Shown piece after piece: positions 1 to 8,497 of a stretch of 64,000 bases of DNA. A program made the translations under genes and the position numbers. The DNA is from Candidatus Tectimicrobiota bacterium. GTDB lineage: Bacteria; JACPUC01. The notes under the pieces are model-generated. The model saw nothing but the letters and a program-made list of their open reading frames with translations, was not told the DNA's origin and made no database searches. The stretch spans positions 95,278 through 159,277 of the forward strand of contig JACPUC010000010.1 in NCBI GenBank assembly GCA_016192455.1, written 5' to 3'. Each line of letters begins with the position of its first letter. The first letter of the stretch is position 1.

Positions 1-136
1 GAACTCGTTCCTCTTCCCCATATCCCTGGGAACACCCCACGGGAGGCGTCACGGCATCCTCTCTGCCGACGCGGCCGGGAATCTCGAACGCCCCACTGTG
101 ATCGAGATGACGGCTACGGGTCGCCCGCCCCGCAGG

Positions 137-496
137 CTATTTCTTCTCCATCACTACCCGCTTGCCTTTGTCCGATACCGTGAAGGAGATTTGATCGCCG
201 GGCGAGAAGCCGAAGTAATCAACCATAAGGGGGCGACCAAGCAGGACGGTGCCGTTCTTCCCAACCTTGCGGCTGCTGCTCCCTCTCCTGCCCAAGTCGA
301 TGAGCGGCCGCGCTTTCCCCTTATCGACCAGGCCGCGAAGATAGAGGGCGTCGACCTGGTTCTTGGTTTGAATCTTCAACTCCTTCTGAATCTCCTGGAC
401 GGTTTTCCCGGCATCCACCAACTCGACAACCTTAAGATGCTTGTCGGTGATTCTGGCCCTTTTGCGTGTGGCTTGCTTCGCCTTCGGCTCGCTCAT
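137..496 (-). CDS. HTH / AbrB-like DNA-binding protein
   Basis: This is a 119-aa basic protein. The N-terminal half (about residues 15-65) reads as a helix-turn-helix region (ELVDAGKTVQEIQKEL, then a second helix). The C-terminal half (about 75-119) resembles the AbrB/MazE/SpoVT swapped-hairpin pattern: VGKNGTVLLGRPL, then a GxxPGDxxxF-like stretch (FSPGDQISF) and a final DKGKRVV strand. It is therefore probably a small transcriptional regulator or an antitoxin-like protein, but no toxin partner is adjacent. The ATG at 496 is chosen because GGAGG lies about 5 nt upstream; an in-frame ATG at 508 would bury that ribosome site. It is the only convincing gene in the first 1.3 kb. Target and function are unknown. 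Confidence 0.72.
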   Translation of the reverse strand: MSEPKAKQATRKRARITDKHLKVVELVDAGKTVQEIQKELKIQTKNQVDALYLRGLVDKGKARPLIDLGRRGSSSRKVGKNGTVLLGRPLMVDYFGFSPGDQISFTVSDKGKRVVMEKK

Positions 497-1335
497 AGGT
501 TCCTCCATGAGTGAAGAGAAAAAGTTAGGGAGAAATATAGCAGGTAGAAAGAAGAATCACAAGCGAGTAAAGAAAAATTCTGAAAATAATTCGCAGCAAT
601 TCCGCAGATGCTGGAGCCCAAAGCTCCGAAACGGTGCACCGCCATTCCTCACGCCGGCTGGTGGTGGCTCGTGGGATTGCCGCGCCGAGGGGAATGTGGC
701 GTCACCTAGTGAGGAACGTGTGGTAAACGGTGGCGCCCTTCGATCCTCGCCGCGGTGAGGAGGCAGTACCTCTGCAACTCAGTCTTCGTGTTGTATTCAA
801 CCAGCAACAGATGATGTCCTTCATTGAGCGAAGCTTTGTGAAGTGGAGCGGTTCTTGTTTTCACGAAGACCTGGCGGAAACACCCCGCACCGAACGCCTG
901 CCGCGCCACCTTCGCCTCGCGGCGCTCCACCCATCACCACGTGGAAGGGCGAAATCAAAGGCGCCGTAGCAACGGCAAGAGCGCAGCCGGACATGAGCAT
1001 GAAGAGGCGAGGGACACGTACGGAGCGGCTGCGCCGGCCGTTCGGTGAACCTCGCCCAGCACTACGGAAGGTAACGCGATACCGTTGCGTCGTCATGGCT
1101 GGCTTGCTTGGCAATGGACCATGGAGAGAGTGGCAGGGAGCGCCGCCGCCACATCCGTGGCTGGGCTTGCGCCAGGTAGACCTCGCCTGCCGCAGCCCTG
1201 CTCCCTCTTGCCAGGGGCCGCTCCTGGGAGCCGATCGCCTGGAGCCAGCCCTTGGCAATGTGCGCGGCGCCGCCTCATCACTTTCCGCAAGCTGTAGGCG
1301 CCCGGCTCCTCAGTGTTTGTCCTCCCGTCGCCCCC
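497..1335. other. 839-bp gap without a supportable gene
   Basis: Several open frames cross this stretch, but none has a good ribosome site, recognisable protein features or sensible composition. The first 100 bp are AT-rich (poly-A-rich around 520-600) and probably hold the promoter of the leftward gene ending at 137. A minus-strand frame near 790-900 encodes a short plausible peptide (HKASLNEGHHLLLVEYN), which could be a decayed gene, but nothing supports a call. Confidence 0.5.
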
Positions 1336-2388
1336 TTACTTGGAGCCGATTCGCCGATGCGCCTCCTTGAGCCAGGAGAGGTCCACATAATCGCTGACCT
1401 TGAACTGCTTCTCCATCAGGCCGTACTTGTGCAGGGTATCGACGTTGCGCTGGAATGCGTCGATGTTCGGCCAGGCGTTCGGGTCGCGGTACGAGTCCCA
1501 TTGCCGCAGCAGGAACCAGGAACTGAAGGCTGCTTCCGGTCGCTTGGTGAACTTCGCCGCCACCTTCACGGCTTCGTCGCGGTTGGCGGGATCGAGGTAC
1601 CACTTCCAGGCCCGCAGGAAGTCTTCCATGAAGTCCTTCGCCACCTCGGGACGGTTGCGTAGGAAATCGCCGCGGCCGTTAAACGCGACGATCTGCGTGG
1701 GACCGTCCATGGCGTCCATCATGGTGAAGATGGTGCGCAGGCCGCCGGTCTTCAGGGCGTTGCTCCAGAACGGCTGTACAAAGATGGCGAGATCGATCTT
1801 CCCCTGGCGCAGCATCACCTCTTGATTAGGGAACATCACTTCCACCACCGTGTAGTCCTTCCCCGCAACCAGGTTGTTCTTCTTCAGCATTACCTGCATG
1901 GCGAGGTCGACGGCCGTCCCATGCGCATTGGTGGCGAGAAGCTTCCCCTTCAGGTCCTTGACGGTCTTGATGGGGGAGCTTTCAAGCACCGTCCATGGCT
2001 CGGTGAAGGCGCCATTTGTCCCATCCTGCAGGTCGTCGGCGAGGATCTTCAAGTCGAGGCCAGCGTTCGTCACGGCGAGGGGGAAGCTCGAGTACGCCAG
2101 CGCCCCGAACTCGACCGCCTTGGCGGCAAAGCCTTGGATTTGCGGCGTCGAGCCGCGGAAGTTGATGAGCTCCGTGGTGTACGACTTGCCGTAGTGCTTC
2201 AGCAGCTCCGGCTTCATGTAGAAGAGCGTGTGGATTTCGAACGCCGGCACCGTATAGCCGATGCGGATTGGGATGGGCTGGGCGTTGGCCGCTCCGGCAA
2301 CCACCGCCAGCACCACCGCGCCGCAAAGCAGGCCTGCCGCCCAGCTCAGGTTCAGCTTGGTGCGCCACGTTCTCTTTCTCCCCTTCAT
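1336..2388 (-). CDS. ABC transporter substrate-binding protein, NMT1/THI5-SsuA type
   Basis: This is a 350-aa periplasmic binding protein. A basic start followed by a hydrophobic segment (about residues 14-32) and an ANAQ cleavage-like site form a signal peptide. The mature protein has the type-2 periplasmic-binding layout used for sulfonates, nitrate, pyrimidine precursors or aromatic acids, with IRIGYTVPAFEIHTLFY at the start and a WTVLESSPIKTVKDLKGK hinge region. The ATG at 2388 is preferred because AGGAGG sits about 9 nt upstream. No permease or ATPase gene is next to it, so the transporter is incomplete in this window. Upstream on the same strand lies UbiD no. 1, so an organic-acid substrate is an inference only. 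Confidence 0.88.
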   Translation of the reverse strand: MKGRKRTWRTKLNLSWAAGLLCGAVVLAVVAGAANAQPIPIRIGYTVPAFEIHTLFYMKPELLKHYGKSYTTELINFRGSTPQIQGFAAKAVEFGALAYSSFPLAVTNAGLDLKILADDLQDGTNGAFTEPWTVLESSPIKTVKDLKGKLLATNAHGTAVDLAMQVMLKKNNLVAGKDYTVVEVMFPNQEVMLRQGKIDLAIFVQPFWSNALKTGGLRTIFTMMDAMDGPTQIVAFNGRGDFLRNRPEVAKDFMEDFLRAWKWYLDPANRDEAVKVAAKFTKRPEAAFSSWFLLRQWDSYRDPNAWPNIDAFQRNVDTLHKYGLMEKQFKVSDYVDLSWLKEAHRRIGSK

Positions 2389-2840
2389 GTCAACCCCCTC
2401 CTCTGACAAGCGCGGGGCGCCACGTTCAGCAGCCATGCCTGCGGCGGCGCCAGCCTTGCGCCGTCACCAGGCCGCTGGGCGCACCCCACGCTCTTTGTTC
2501 TGGATGGTCGCCGCACCCGCCTGGGGCCGAACGCCAAGGTCCGCGCCCCGCTGCCCCTCATGGGGTCTCGCGGGCGTAGGTTGTGCGAGCTCGATTCTAG
2601 CAAGTTGGGGCGTGGGCGTATAGGGGAGGTGGAAAAGGGAGGTAGAGGGAGATGGTAACGATGGCGCGCCGCCACGATGGTGTGAAAGGGGGATGCGCCG
2701 TGGCGAGATCGGTGAAAGTGGAGAGGAGTTAAGGTGACAGCGGACTCGCCGGCCGGCCGCTCCCGCTGCCACGAAAAGAGGCGCGTACGTGCTTGATTTT
2801 AGGCGATGATGAGGCTGACGGTCGTGCGCCGGTGTCCTTC

Positions 2841-2909
2841 ATCTCCGCGTTCTCTGCGCCTCTGCGGTTCAATGGAGTGCACCGCGGAGACGCAGAGGAC
2901 GCAGAGAAG
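2841..2909. repeat. Inverted 'CGCAGAGG' repeat
   Basis: TCTCTGCGCCTCTGCGG on one side and CCGCGGAGACGCAGAGGACG followed by CAGAGAAGG on the other form an inverted repeat with a short spacer. A further partial copy (TCTCTGCGATCTCTGCGTCT) lies at about 3051-3071. Repeats of this kind occur widely in metagenome-derived genomes; their function is unknown. Confidence 0.6.
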
Positions 2910-2993
2910 GTAGCAGAAGGAACCACAGGTGCGCGGGTTCACCCAGCTATCGGTGTCCATCCGTGTGCATCAGTGGTTCCTTGCATCCCGCTG

Positions 2994-3021
2994 GTAGGGG
3001 CGGTTCGCGAACCGCCCCTAC
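2994..3021. repeat. 28-bp palindromic repeat, copy 1
   Basis: This is a perfect palindrome built from GTAGGGGCGGTTCG and its reverse complement. The same unit occurs at 15258-15285 (identical) and 15628-15655 (one mismatch). It is a REP-like dispersed element that would form a strong hairpin on either strand. Confidence 0.8.
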
Positions 3022-3158
3022 GGTCGATGGGCTGGAAGACTGGCCTCCCATCTCTGCGATCTCTGCGTCTGCCGCGACAATAGGCGTCTAGGTGGTTGAT
3101 TTCACGACCTTGCAGGTTTGCCACCGCGCGTCTCACAGCGAACGGGATGTGCAGAGCC

Positions 3159-3238
3159 GTAGGGGCGGGGCTTGCCCCGCCCGCTGAGTCGTCCCCGCTG
3201 AGCCGCCACGCCGGGGCGCAGCAAGCGGCGCCCCTACA
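3159..3238. repeat. Related GTAGGGGCGGGGC inverted repeat
   Basis: The segment begins GTAGGGGCGGGGCTTGCCCC and ends GCGGCGCCCCTAC, so its outer arms are near-complementary and resemble the ends of the 28-bp palindromes elsewhere in the window. It is probably another member of the same family of hairpin-forming intergenic repeats. Confidence 0.5.
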
Positions 3239-3372
3239 CCCGGGGTGCCGAACCCTTCGACAAGAGAGACGGTTGCTCCTGGTACACCCCATGTTCATCG
3301 CTTCGCGGGCGGGCCGGAGGCCCATGGGGAACTGCCTCGACTCTTCCCGCCATGCGCCGGATGCCCAGCCCC

Positions 3373-5016
3373 TCAGTGTTCGGTAACCTCCTCCGGGGTG
3401 GGCCGGGCCCGCAGCGAGTAGTACTCTTTCAGCCAGTCGTCGCGGTCAATCGCCATCACCGGCTTATACGTGATATCGGACAGCCCGTATTCATCCCAGC
3501 GCTTCTTGGTGGCCTCGTCGATATCGTTCTCAAGCACCTGGATGGGTGGGTAGACGCTGTAGTTCCACTGCTCCCAGCGCTGGAAGTTCCAGTTGCGCGT
3601 CGCGTCCACCAGCACGCGACACCACTTCCCGGAACCGAATTTCGTAATGTCGCGCTCCTCGAGGCGCGTGCTCGGGTCCAGAGGCGCGCCGTGGCAGCCG
3701 GGGCGGAACTCGATGTCGCCGACTTCGGCGTTCACCCGCCAGGCATAGGCCCATTCCATTTCTTCCGGGTTGTGAATATCGATGTCTTCCTCGACGACGG
3801 TAACGTTCTTGAACATCCATTGGGCGGCGTTCGAGGCCCACAGGGCGGCGGCCGCCTGTTTGGCCTGACCGCGGTAGGTCTTGTGAATTTGCACCGCGAT
3901 ATTGGCCGCGAAGTTCAGGTGCGAGGTGAAGACGTCGGTCACGCCCGGCACGCCGGCCGTCTCCAGGATGTTCCAGGCCATGGCGGAAAAGGCGATAGAG
4001 GCGAAGGTGCCGGTTTCGTTCGGCCAGCCTGGACGGAATCCTTCCAGGGAGCCCTCGAAGATGGGATTGTTGCGGTGGCTGATGCAGTCGACGCGGATGG
4101 TCGGTTTCAGCGAGGCGGCGCCGCCGTAGTACCCGGTGTACTCGCCGAAAGGCCCTTCGAGGCGGAGGTCTTTTTGGTCGATGGAGACGATGCCTTCAAG
4201 GACGTACTCCGCGTGCGCCGGAACGAGCAGGTCCGAGGTTTCACACTTCACGAGTTCGATGGGGCGCCCGCGCATGGCGCTCGCCACCTCGTACTCGTTG
4301 GTCCCCGCCGGCAAGGGGGTGCCGGCGCAGAAGCGCAGGATCGGGTCAAAGCCGATGACGACGGCCGCCGGCATCGGGTAGCGGCCAATCTTGTACTTCG
4401 AGTAATGAATGCCCCAGTGTTGCGCCGCGATCAGCAGGCAGGAGATGAGATTCCTTTCGTTGGGAACGATCATGCCGCGGTACGTCCCAACGTTCAGGAT
4501 GCCGGTTTCCGGGTCCTTCGTCACGACCGAGCACGAGGTGTTGATGTAGCGGCCGCCGTCCCACTTGTGCCACCTCGGCACGGGAAGGGCGTCCAGGTCG
4601 ATGTCGCGCCCCCGAATGATGTTCTCTTTCACCGGCCCCCCGCCAACCTGAACGGGGGCGAGACGTTTCTTGAACCCGTCGCGGCACGCCTTGATCATCT
4701 CTTTGTTCGTCGTCTCAGGAGAAAGCCCCAGAAGCGTGGCGATGCGCCGGTACTTCGCCAGCGACCCAGAGACCACCTTGCTGCCCAGCGGGTTCTTCTG
4801 GTACCCCTTGATGTTCTCGAACAGCAGGGCGGGACCCTGCGCGGCCATGACCTTGCGCACGATGGTTCCCAGTTCCTCCTCTGGACTCACCTCCGCCTTG
4901 ATGCGCCGCAGCTCACCTTCCTTCTCCAAGAGCTGGATCCAGCTCCGGAGATCCGTAATCTCAGATGCCGAATCCGAGCCGCGCCAACTTCTTAATTCCG
5001 CTTCTTTCAGTGCCAT
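3373..5016 (-). CDS. UbiD family decarboxylase (copy 1)
   Basis: This is a 547-aa UbiD-like (de)carboxylase, a family that uses prenylated FMN made by UbiX and acts on aromatic or alpha,beta-unsaturated acids in the cytosol. The sequence shows the family landmarks: an N-terminal IQLLEKEGELRRI segment, NVGTYRGMI, a metal/prFMN region with HWGIHY, and the strongly conserved EGPFGEYTGYYGG loop that carries a catalytic Glu. Length fits the longer branch of the family. The ATG at 5016 follows a strong GGAGGAGGTA site. The gene lies in the same direction as the binding protein at 1336-2388 but is separated from it by about 1 kb of repeats. The exact substrate cannot be told from sequence. Confidence 0.92.
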   Translation of the reverse strand: MALKEAELRSWRGSDSASEITDLRSWIQLLEKEGELRRIKAEVSPEEELGTIVRKVMAAQGPALLFENIKGYQKNPLGSKVVSGSLAKYRRIATLLGLSPETTNKEMIKACRDGFKKRLAPVQVGGGPVKENIIRGRDIDLDALPVPRWHKWDGGRYINTSCSVVTKDPETGILNVGTYRGMIVPNERNLISCLLIAAQHWGIHYSKYKIGRYPMPAAVVIGFDPILRFCAGTPLPAGTNEYEVASAMRGRPIELVKCETSDLLVPAHAEYVLEGIVSIDQKDLRLEGPFGEYTGYYGGAASLKPTIRVDCISHRNNPIFEGSLEGFRPGWPNETGTFASIAFSAMAWNILETAGVPGVTDVFTSHLNFAANIAVQIHKTYRGQAKQAAAALWASNAAQWMFKNVTVVEEDIDIHNPEEMEWAYAWRVNAEVGDIEFRPGCHGAPLDPSTRLEERDITKFGSGKWCRVLVDATRNWNFQRWEQWNYSVYPPIQVLENDIDEATKKRWDEYGLSDITYKPVMAIDRDDWLKEYYSLRARPTPEEVTEH

Positions 5017-5549
5017 CACTACCTCCTCCCGTGGATTTCCCCCTTGCCGACCTGCGGCGGCTGTCCGCCCTTCCTTCGCAGCCCGCAGGCGAAGCTGGCC
5101 TTCTCACCAGACCTCGCATCTCTCAGCCCCTGGCGGGATGCCAGAGGGCATCCTGCGCTCGTAACCCAGCCCGCCGTTACCGCAACAGCCCCTTCTTCCA
5201 GCTTCGCTCATCGAGGCCGCGTGATTAGTCCTGCCCTCGAGCAGCGGGGGAATCTCCGGTCATCGGCGGTCGCCCGATGATTCGACCCCATGCGAGGAGT
5301 GATAAAAGGAACGGCTCGCAGCGCGGACCAAATATATTTTGGATATATTATCCTTCAGGGTGCAGGCAGACGCTGGTTATTTCCATGACCTTTGTCAAGA
5401 TTTGCGGAAATTTCGGCCCTGCTTGCGCTGTGGACACCCCTGACTTCAGCGGGAGGGCGGCTCAAGGACGCGCCCGTCAGGAAGGGGAGCGTGCCGGTTC
5501 CTGCCCCGAGATTGCAGGGCACCGGGGCTATCAAGGTGGGCGAGCCGGC
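5017..5549. other. 533-bp intergenic region upstream of ubiD copy 1
   Basis: No gene is supported. The stretch is GC-rich except for an AT-rich island at about 5326-5356, which probably marks the regulatory region of the leftward UbiD gene. The remainder contains only incidental open frames. Confidence 0.5.
5328..5342. promoter_or_regulatory. AT-rich palindrome, possible operator
   Basis: CCAAATATATTTTGG is an imperfect palindrome with CCAAA/TTTGG arms, set in otherwise GC-rich DNA and directly followed by another AT-rich run (ATATATTATCC). It lies about 310 bp upstream of the leftward UbiD gene. It could be an operator or a promoter region; no regulator is known to bind it. Confidence 0.35.
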
Positions 5550-6398
5550 TCAGGCGAGGGCCAGCCCGGCGTACGACGCCAGGCGCACCCCGGCGCGCGC
5601 CAGGGCTTCGCGCACGGCCGGAGCGCACAAGCCACGCAGCTCCTCGACGCGCTGCCAGGAGTAGCTCGTGGGCGGCGCCTCATCCTGCGCCAGCCGGCCT
5701 GGGTGGCACATCAGCTCCGTCCAGCCGGACTGGAGGTTCAGGATGGCGTGGACGAGCTTTGCCTCCGTCCAGGCTGGGGGTTGCTCGCTGCCGCTGAGGA
5801 AGTAGTCGCCGAGGAATGCCGTGGTGTGGCGCACGCCCGCGGCGCGGCACGCCGCGCGCGTGGCGGGGAGGGCCGCGCGCAGCGGCAGGGCATGCAAGCT
5901 CGCGCAGCGCAGCATGGCCTCACGCACGGCAGGAAAACGATCGAGATGCTTGTGGGCATCGAGATGGGTGGGAAGTCGACCAAGGAGCCGGCTGAAGCGA
6001 GCCATCTGCATCCGCAGCTCGCGCTCGATCTCCTCCGCGGCAGCCGAGGGAAGGAGCGCCTCGGCATCGCGGCTGAACCGCCCGTCGTCCGCCACGAGGC
6101 TCGGCACCTCCGCGGCGGGCGACAGCGGCTTGCCCAGGGAGAGGTTGAGGTGCAGCCCGACGCCGAGCGGCATGCCAGGCAGGGCCGGGGCGGATCGGCT
6201 GCGAGCCTCGGCGTCAGGAAGAGACCGGAGCGCGGCCGCGGCGGCTTCCGCACCCGGCAGGGTGACGATCAGCGTGGTGCTGCTCACGATGCCCTGCTCG
6301 TACGCCGCCAGGATGCCCGCGTCGATGGCAGGCGCCAGGCCGAAGTCATCGGCGTTGACGATCAGGAACCGCGCGCGCTCCGCCTCCGCCACCTGCAC
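5550..6398 (-). CDS. ChbG/HpnK-family polysaccharide or glycolipid deacetylase
   Basis: This 282-aa protein belongs to the YdjC/ChbG/HpnK family of metal-dependent carbohydrate deacetylases. Visible landmarks are NADDFGLAPAID at the N-terminus (the metal-binding Asp pair), GLHLNL, THLDAHKHLDRFP and the late MCHPG motif, which together supply the conserved His and Asp ligands. Homologs deacetylate chito-oligosaccharides (ChbG) or a hopanoid intermediate (HpnK); nothing nearby decides between them. Translation probably starts at the GTG at 6398 behind GGAG. It is followed 3' (leftward) by a long gap, and preceded by a small membrane protein gene on the same strand. Confidence 0.85.
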   Translation of the reverse strand: MQVAEAERARFLIVNADDFGLAPAIDAGILAAYEQGIVSSTTLIVTLPGAEAAAAALRSLPDAEARSRSAPALPGMPLGVGLHLNLSLGKPLSPAAEVPSLVADDGRFSRDAEALLPSAAAEEIERELRMQMARFSRLLGRLPTHLDAHKHLDRFPAVREAMLRCASLHALPLRAALPATRAACRAAGVRHTTAFLGDYFLSGSEQPPAWTEAKLVHAILNLQSGWTELMCHPGRLAQDEAPPTSYSWQRVEELRGLCAPAVREALARAGVRLASYAGLALA

Positions 6399-6476
6399 GC
6401 TCCAGACGCGCCGCGCTCATGGTCGCCCCGCCGGCGCAGCCTCGCGCCGGCCCGCGGGCTGCCCCGCTGCCGCGCC

Positions 6477-6650
6477 CTACGGCTGCGCCTTGTGCTCCTG
6501 CCGATCCCTCTGGATGCCGCGGTAAATGAGGTAGGCGCCGCCTATCACGATGAAGGTGAGCACGCCCCACCAGAGGAGGTGTCCAATCCACATGGTCGGC
6601 CACAGCCAGGAACCACCAAAGCCAGCACCCATATGCCACTGCGAGAACAT
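6477..6650 (-). CDS. Small single-pass membrane protein
   Basis: This 57-aa protein has one clear transmembrane segment (about residues 19-42, WIGHLLWWGVLTFIVIGGAYLI) preceded by a Trp/Gly/His-rich N-terminus and followed by a charged tail (YRGIQRDRQEHKAQP), so the C-terminus is probably cytosolic. The pattern resembles short SHOCT-less membrane miniproteins found near metal or redox genes, but no family can be named. The ATG at 6650 has an AGGGAGG site 5-8 nt upstream; a longer frame starting at 6767 has no such support. It sits between the UGSC gene and the deacetylase, all leftward. Confidence 0.62.
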   Translation of the reverse strand: MFSQWHMGAGFGGSWLWPTMWIGHLLWWGVLTFIVIGGAYLIYRGIQRDRQEHKAQP

Positions 6651-6808
6651 CGCATCCTCCCTTGCAGTACCTACATCCGCCGCCCCCCACCCCACGCACC
6701 GCGTGCGTTCTAGCTGGAAGACGACAGGGGGTTCCGTGGCGGCCGCCTGGAGGATGCCCGGGGCCACCGCCGGTGCGCAGCTCGCCCCCTCCCGTTCGCC
6801 GGCGGCGG

Positions 6809-7327
6809 CTACAGGCCAAGGAGGCGTTCCACCTCTGGAATCACCGCTTCGGCCTTGCGCCGCAGCTCCTCCTCATCCGCGTTGGCGATGGGGTGCGCCG
6901 TGCCGGCGAAGGCGTAATCGGCCTTGCCCCAGCTCGCCGCCATGGCGCGGCCCGTCTCCATGAACGCATCGGTGCAGATCACCGCCGCCGGCGTGCCGCG
7001 CTTCTCCAAGAGAATCCCGTCGAGCACACTGCTCGAGCTGCACGACCCTCAGTCGCCGATGCCGGCGATGACGACATCGCACTGCCGCGCCAGCTCCGCA
7101 ACCAGCTCATCGCTGGCCGGCATGGAGGCCGTGAACTTGCGCCGCTCGATGAGGGCGGCGACGCCGTGCTTCTCCTGCAGCAGCCTCCCCACCAGCCGCA
7201 GCAGGCGGTCGCTGTTGGTCTTCGTGTTGTCGAGCAGGCCCACCACCTTGCCCCGCAAGGAGCCGAGGCGCGCGGCAAGCTCGAAGCCGCCGGTCTCTGG
7301 CCCGGCCGTCGGATCGAAGACTTTCAT
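6809..7327 (-). CDS. UGSC-family selenoprotein (TGA read as Sec at residue 93)
   Basis: The frame from ATG 7327 (GGAGGAGAATCC upstream) runs to 6809, interrupted once by TGA at 7049-7051. Reading that codon as selenocysteine gives a 172-aa protein with Asp-Sec-Gly-Ser-Cys at residues 92-96, exactly the motif that names the UGSC family, a selenoprotein family first reported from marine metagenomes with unknown function. The downstream half (LDGILLEKRGTPAAVICTDA) continues the same fold without loss, so a nonsense mutation is less likely. A hairpin with the shape of a bacterial SECIS follows the codon. The Sec-x-x-Cys arrangement suggests thiol/selenol redox or metal chemistry. Automatic callers will split this into two false short genes. 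Confidence 0.85.
7020..7036 (-). promoter_or_regulatory. Putative bacterial SECIS hairpin
   Basis: On the coding (minus) strand, TCGAGC-AGTGT-GCTCGA forms a 6-bp stem with a 5-nt apical loop whose second base is G. It begins 12 nt after the TGA at 7049-7051. Bacterial SECIS elements are small stem-loops with a G in the first loop positions placed about this far behind the UGA, so the position and shape fit SelB binding. The stem also encodes in-frame residues of the protein. Confidence 0.7.
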
Positions 7328-7382
7328 GGATTCTCCTCCAAAATTCGGTTGCAAGGGCGGGCGAGTTAATGGTACCCCACTC

Positions 7383-7586
7383 TCAATCGTTTGGCAGCCG
7401 AGCACCGCGCTCGCGCTTGTCGATACTCTTCAGTTCACGCCGAGCCGTCTGAAGGAGCCTGTCCCTGGCCCATCCTGACAAGCTCAATCCTGCTGCAGCC
7501 GCCGCGCGTTGGAAGTATTCCGCCATCTCAGCGCTGACGCGGACCTGCAAAGGACGATCGTGCTTACGCTTTGGCGGGTTCTTCAT
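7383..7586 (-). CDS. Ribbon-helix-helix-like small DNA-binding protein
   Basis: This 67-aa protein has a basic N-terminus followed by LQVRVSAEMAEYFQRAAAAAGLSLSGWARDRLLQTAR, the beta strand and two helices typical of RHH (CopG/Arc-like) regulators, with a charged tail. Proteins of this type repress their own promoters or serve as antitoxins. The gene ends 55 bp before the UGSC start and points the same way, so co-transcription is possible. It lies at the edge of the restriction-modification island and may belong to it. Confidence 0.6.
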   Translation of the reverse strand: MKNPPKRKHDRPLQVRVSAEMAEYFQRAAAAAGLSLSGWARDRLLQTARRELKSIDKRERGARLPND

Positions 7587-7801
7587 CATCCGTACGTCTA
7601 CTGCCAGGGGTACGAAAAGTCAAGACCAGCAAGGACTTTGCCGGCGCGCCGACATTTGCCTTGCAATGTACTGCCAGTGGCATTACATTTTGGAATGGAG
7701 GCGGAGCTGCCGCGCCACCCTCTTGGTCCCACCGGCAATGGGGGCGGGATTCCGACACGTCGCAGGAGCACGCCCCAACTGGTCATGGAGCATAGCAAGC
7801 T

Positions 7802-8476
7802 ATGGAACTCTTCCCGCTGACGAACAACTGTGAACAAGAGCAATCAGGCAAACGGCCTCTCGAAGCACTCTATGCAGGTGATCAGGACATCAATGAGATT
7901 ACCGGCCGATTTGGAACCATCCTCATAGATCCGCCCTGGAGATTCCTGAATAGAACGGGCAAGATGGCCCCAGAACATAAGAGGCTTCGCCGCTACAGAA
8001 CCATGAGCTTTGCAGAGATCGCTGCCTTACCAATTGCAAAATTCGCCTGCGAGAAAAGCCACCTATACCTCTGGTGTCCGAATGCCTTGCTTCTCGAAGG
8101 CTTGACTATTATGAAATCGTGGGGCTTCGAGTACAAGACGAATATCGTTTGGTATAAAGTCCGCAAGGATGGTGGCCCCGATGGCCGCGGTGTGGGATTC
8201 TACTTTAGAAATGTCACTGAGCTTGTTCTATTCGGTGTCAAGGGCACTCTGCGAACCCTGAAGCCAGGTAGAAGTCAAGTTAATATTATCGTTTGTCGCA
8301 AGAGGGAACACTCACGCAAGCCAGAGAAAATATACGATGTCATCCAGAGATGCAGCCCGGGCCCTTACCTTGAGCTCTTCGCAAGGGAGAAAGTAACCGG
8401 TTGGACGCAGTGGGGTGACGAATTGGCGACCTACGAGCGCACGAAACCGAACCACAAAGGGTACAGTTGGTCATGA
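7802..8476 (+). CDS. MT-A70 family adenine methyltransferase
   Basis: This 224-aa protein is an MT-A70-like AdoMet-dependent N6-adenine methyltransferase. The catalytic DPPW motif is at residues 42-45 (ILIDPPWRF), followed by LYLWCPNALL, the GFEYKTNIVWYK strand and the late YDVIQRCSPGPYLELFAR segment expected for this family. Phage and plasmid copies modify adenine in DNA. Here it points toward the convergent BglII-like endonuclease gene, whose own methyltransferase lies behind it, so this enzyme may protect a second strand or sequence, or be an unrelated cargo gene. Codon use is less GC-rich than in flanking genes, consistent with transfer. No strong ribosome site precedes the ATG, so the start is uncertain. 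Confidence 0.85.
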   Translation: MELFPLTNNCEQEQSGKRPLEALYAGDQDINEITGRFGTILIDPPWRFLNRTGKMAPEHKRLRRYRTMSFAEIAALPIAKFACEKSHLYLWCPNALLLEGLTIMKSWGFEYKTNIVWYKVRKDGGPDGRGVGFYFRNVTELVLFGVKGTLRTLKPGRSQVNIIVCRKREHSRKPEKIYDVIQRCSPGPYLELFAREKVTGWTQWGDELATYERTKPNHKGYSWS

Positions 8477-8497
8477 AGCTGGATCATTCAACACCAT

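Larger units (their letters stand above)
2389..3372. other. 984-bp repeat-rich intergenic region
   Basis: No coding region is supported here. The stretch contains inverted and direct copies of an 'CGCAGAGG'-type repeat, a 28-bp perfect palindrome (2994-3021), and related GTAGGGGCGGGGC / GCGGCGCCCCTAC arms at 3159-3238. Such repeat clusters mark intergenic DNA in many environmental genomes. Confidence 0.6.

Noticed and set aside
3352..4995. Long plus-strand ORF (547 codons) opposite UbiD copy 1
   Set aside because: It is the antisense shadow of a conserved enzyme gene in GC-rich DNA and has no protein features of its own.
7049..7405. Separate 118-aa ORF ending at the TGA, and 72-aa ORF 6809-7027
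   Set aside because: They are two halves of one selenoprotein frame; the second has no ribosome site and the TGA sits in the family's UGSC motif.
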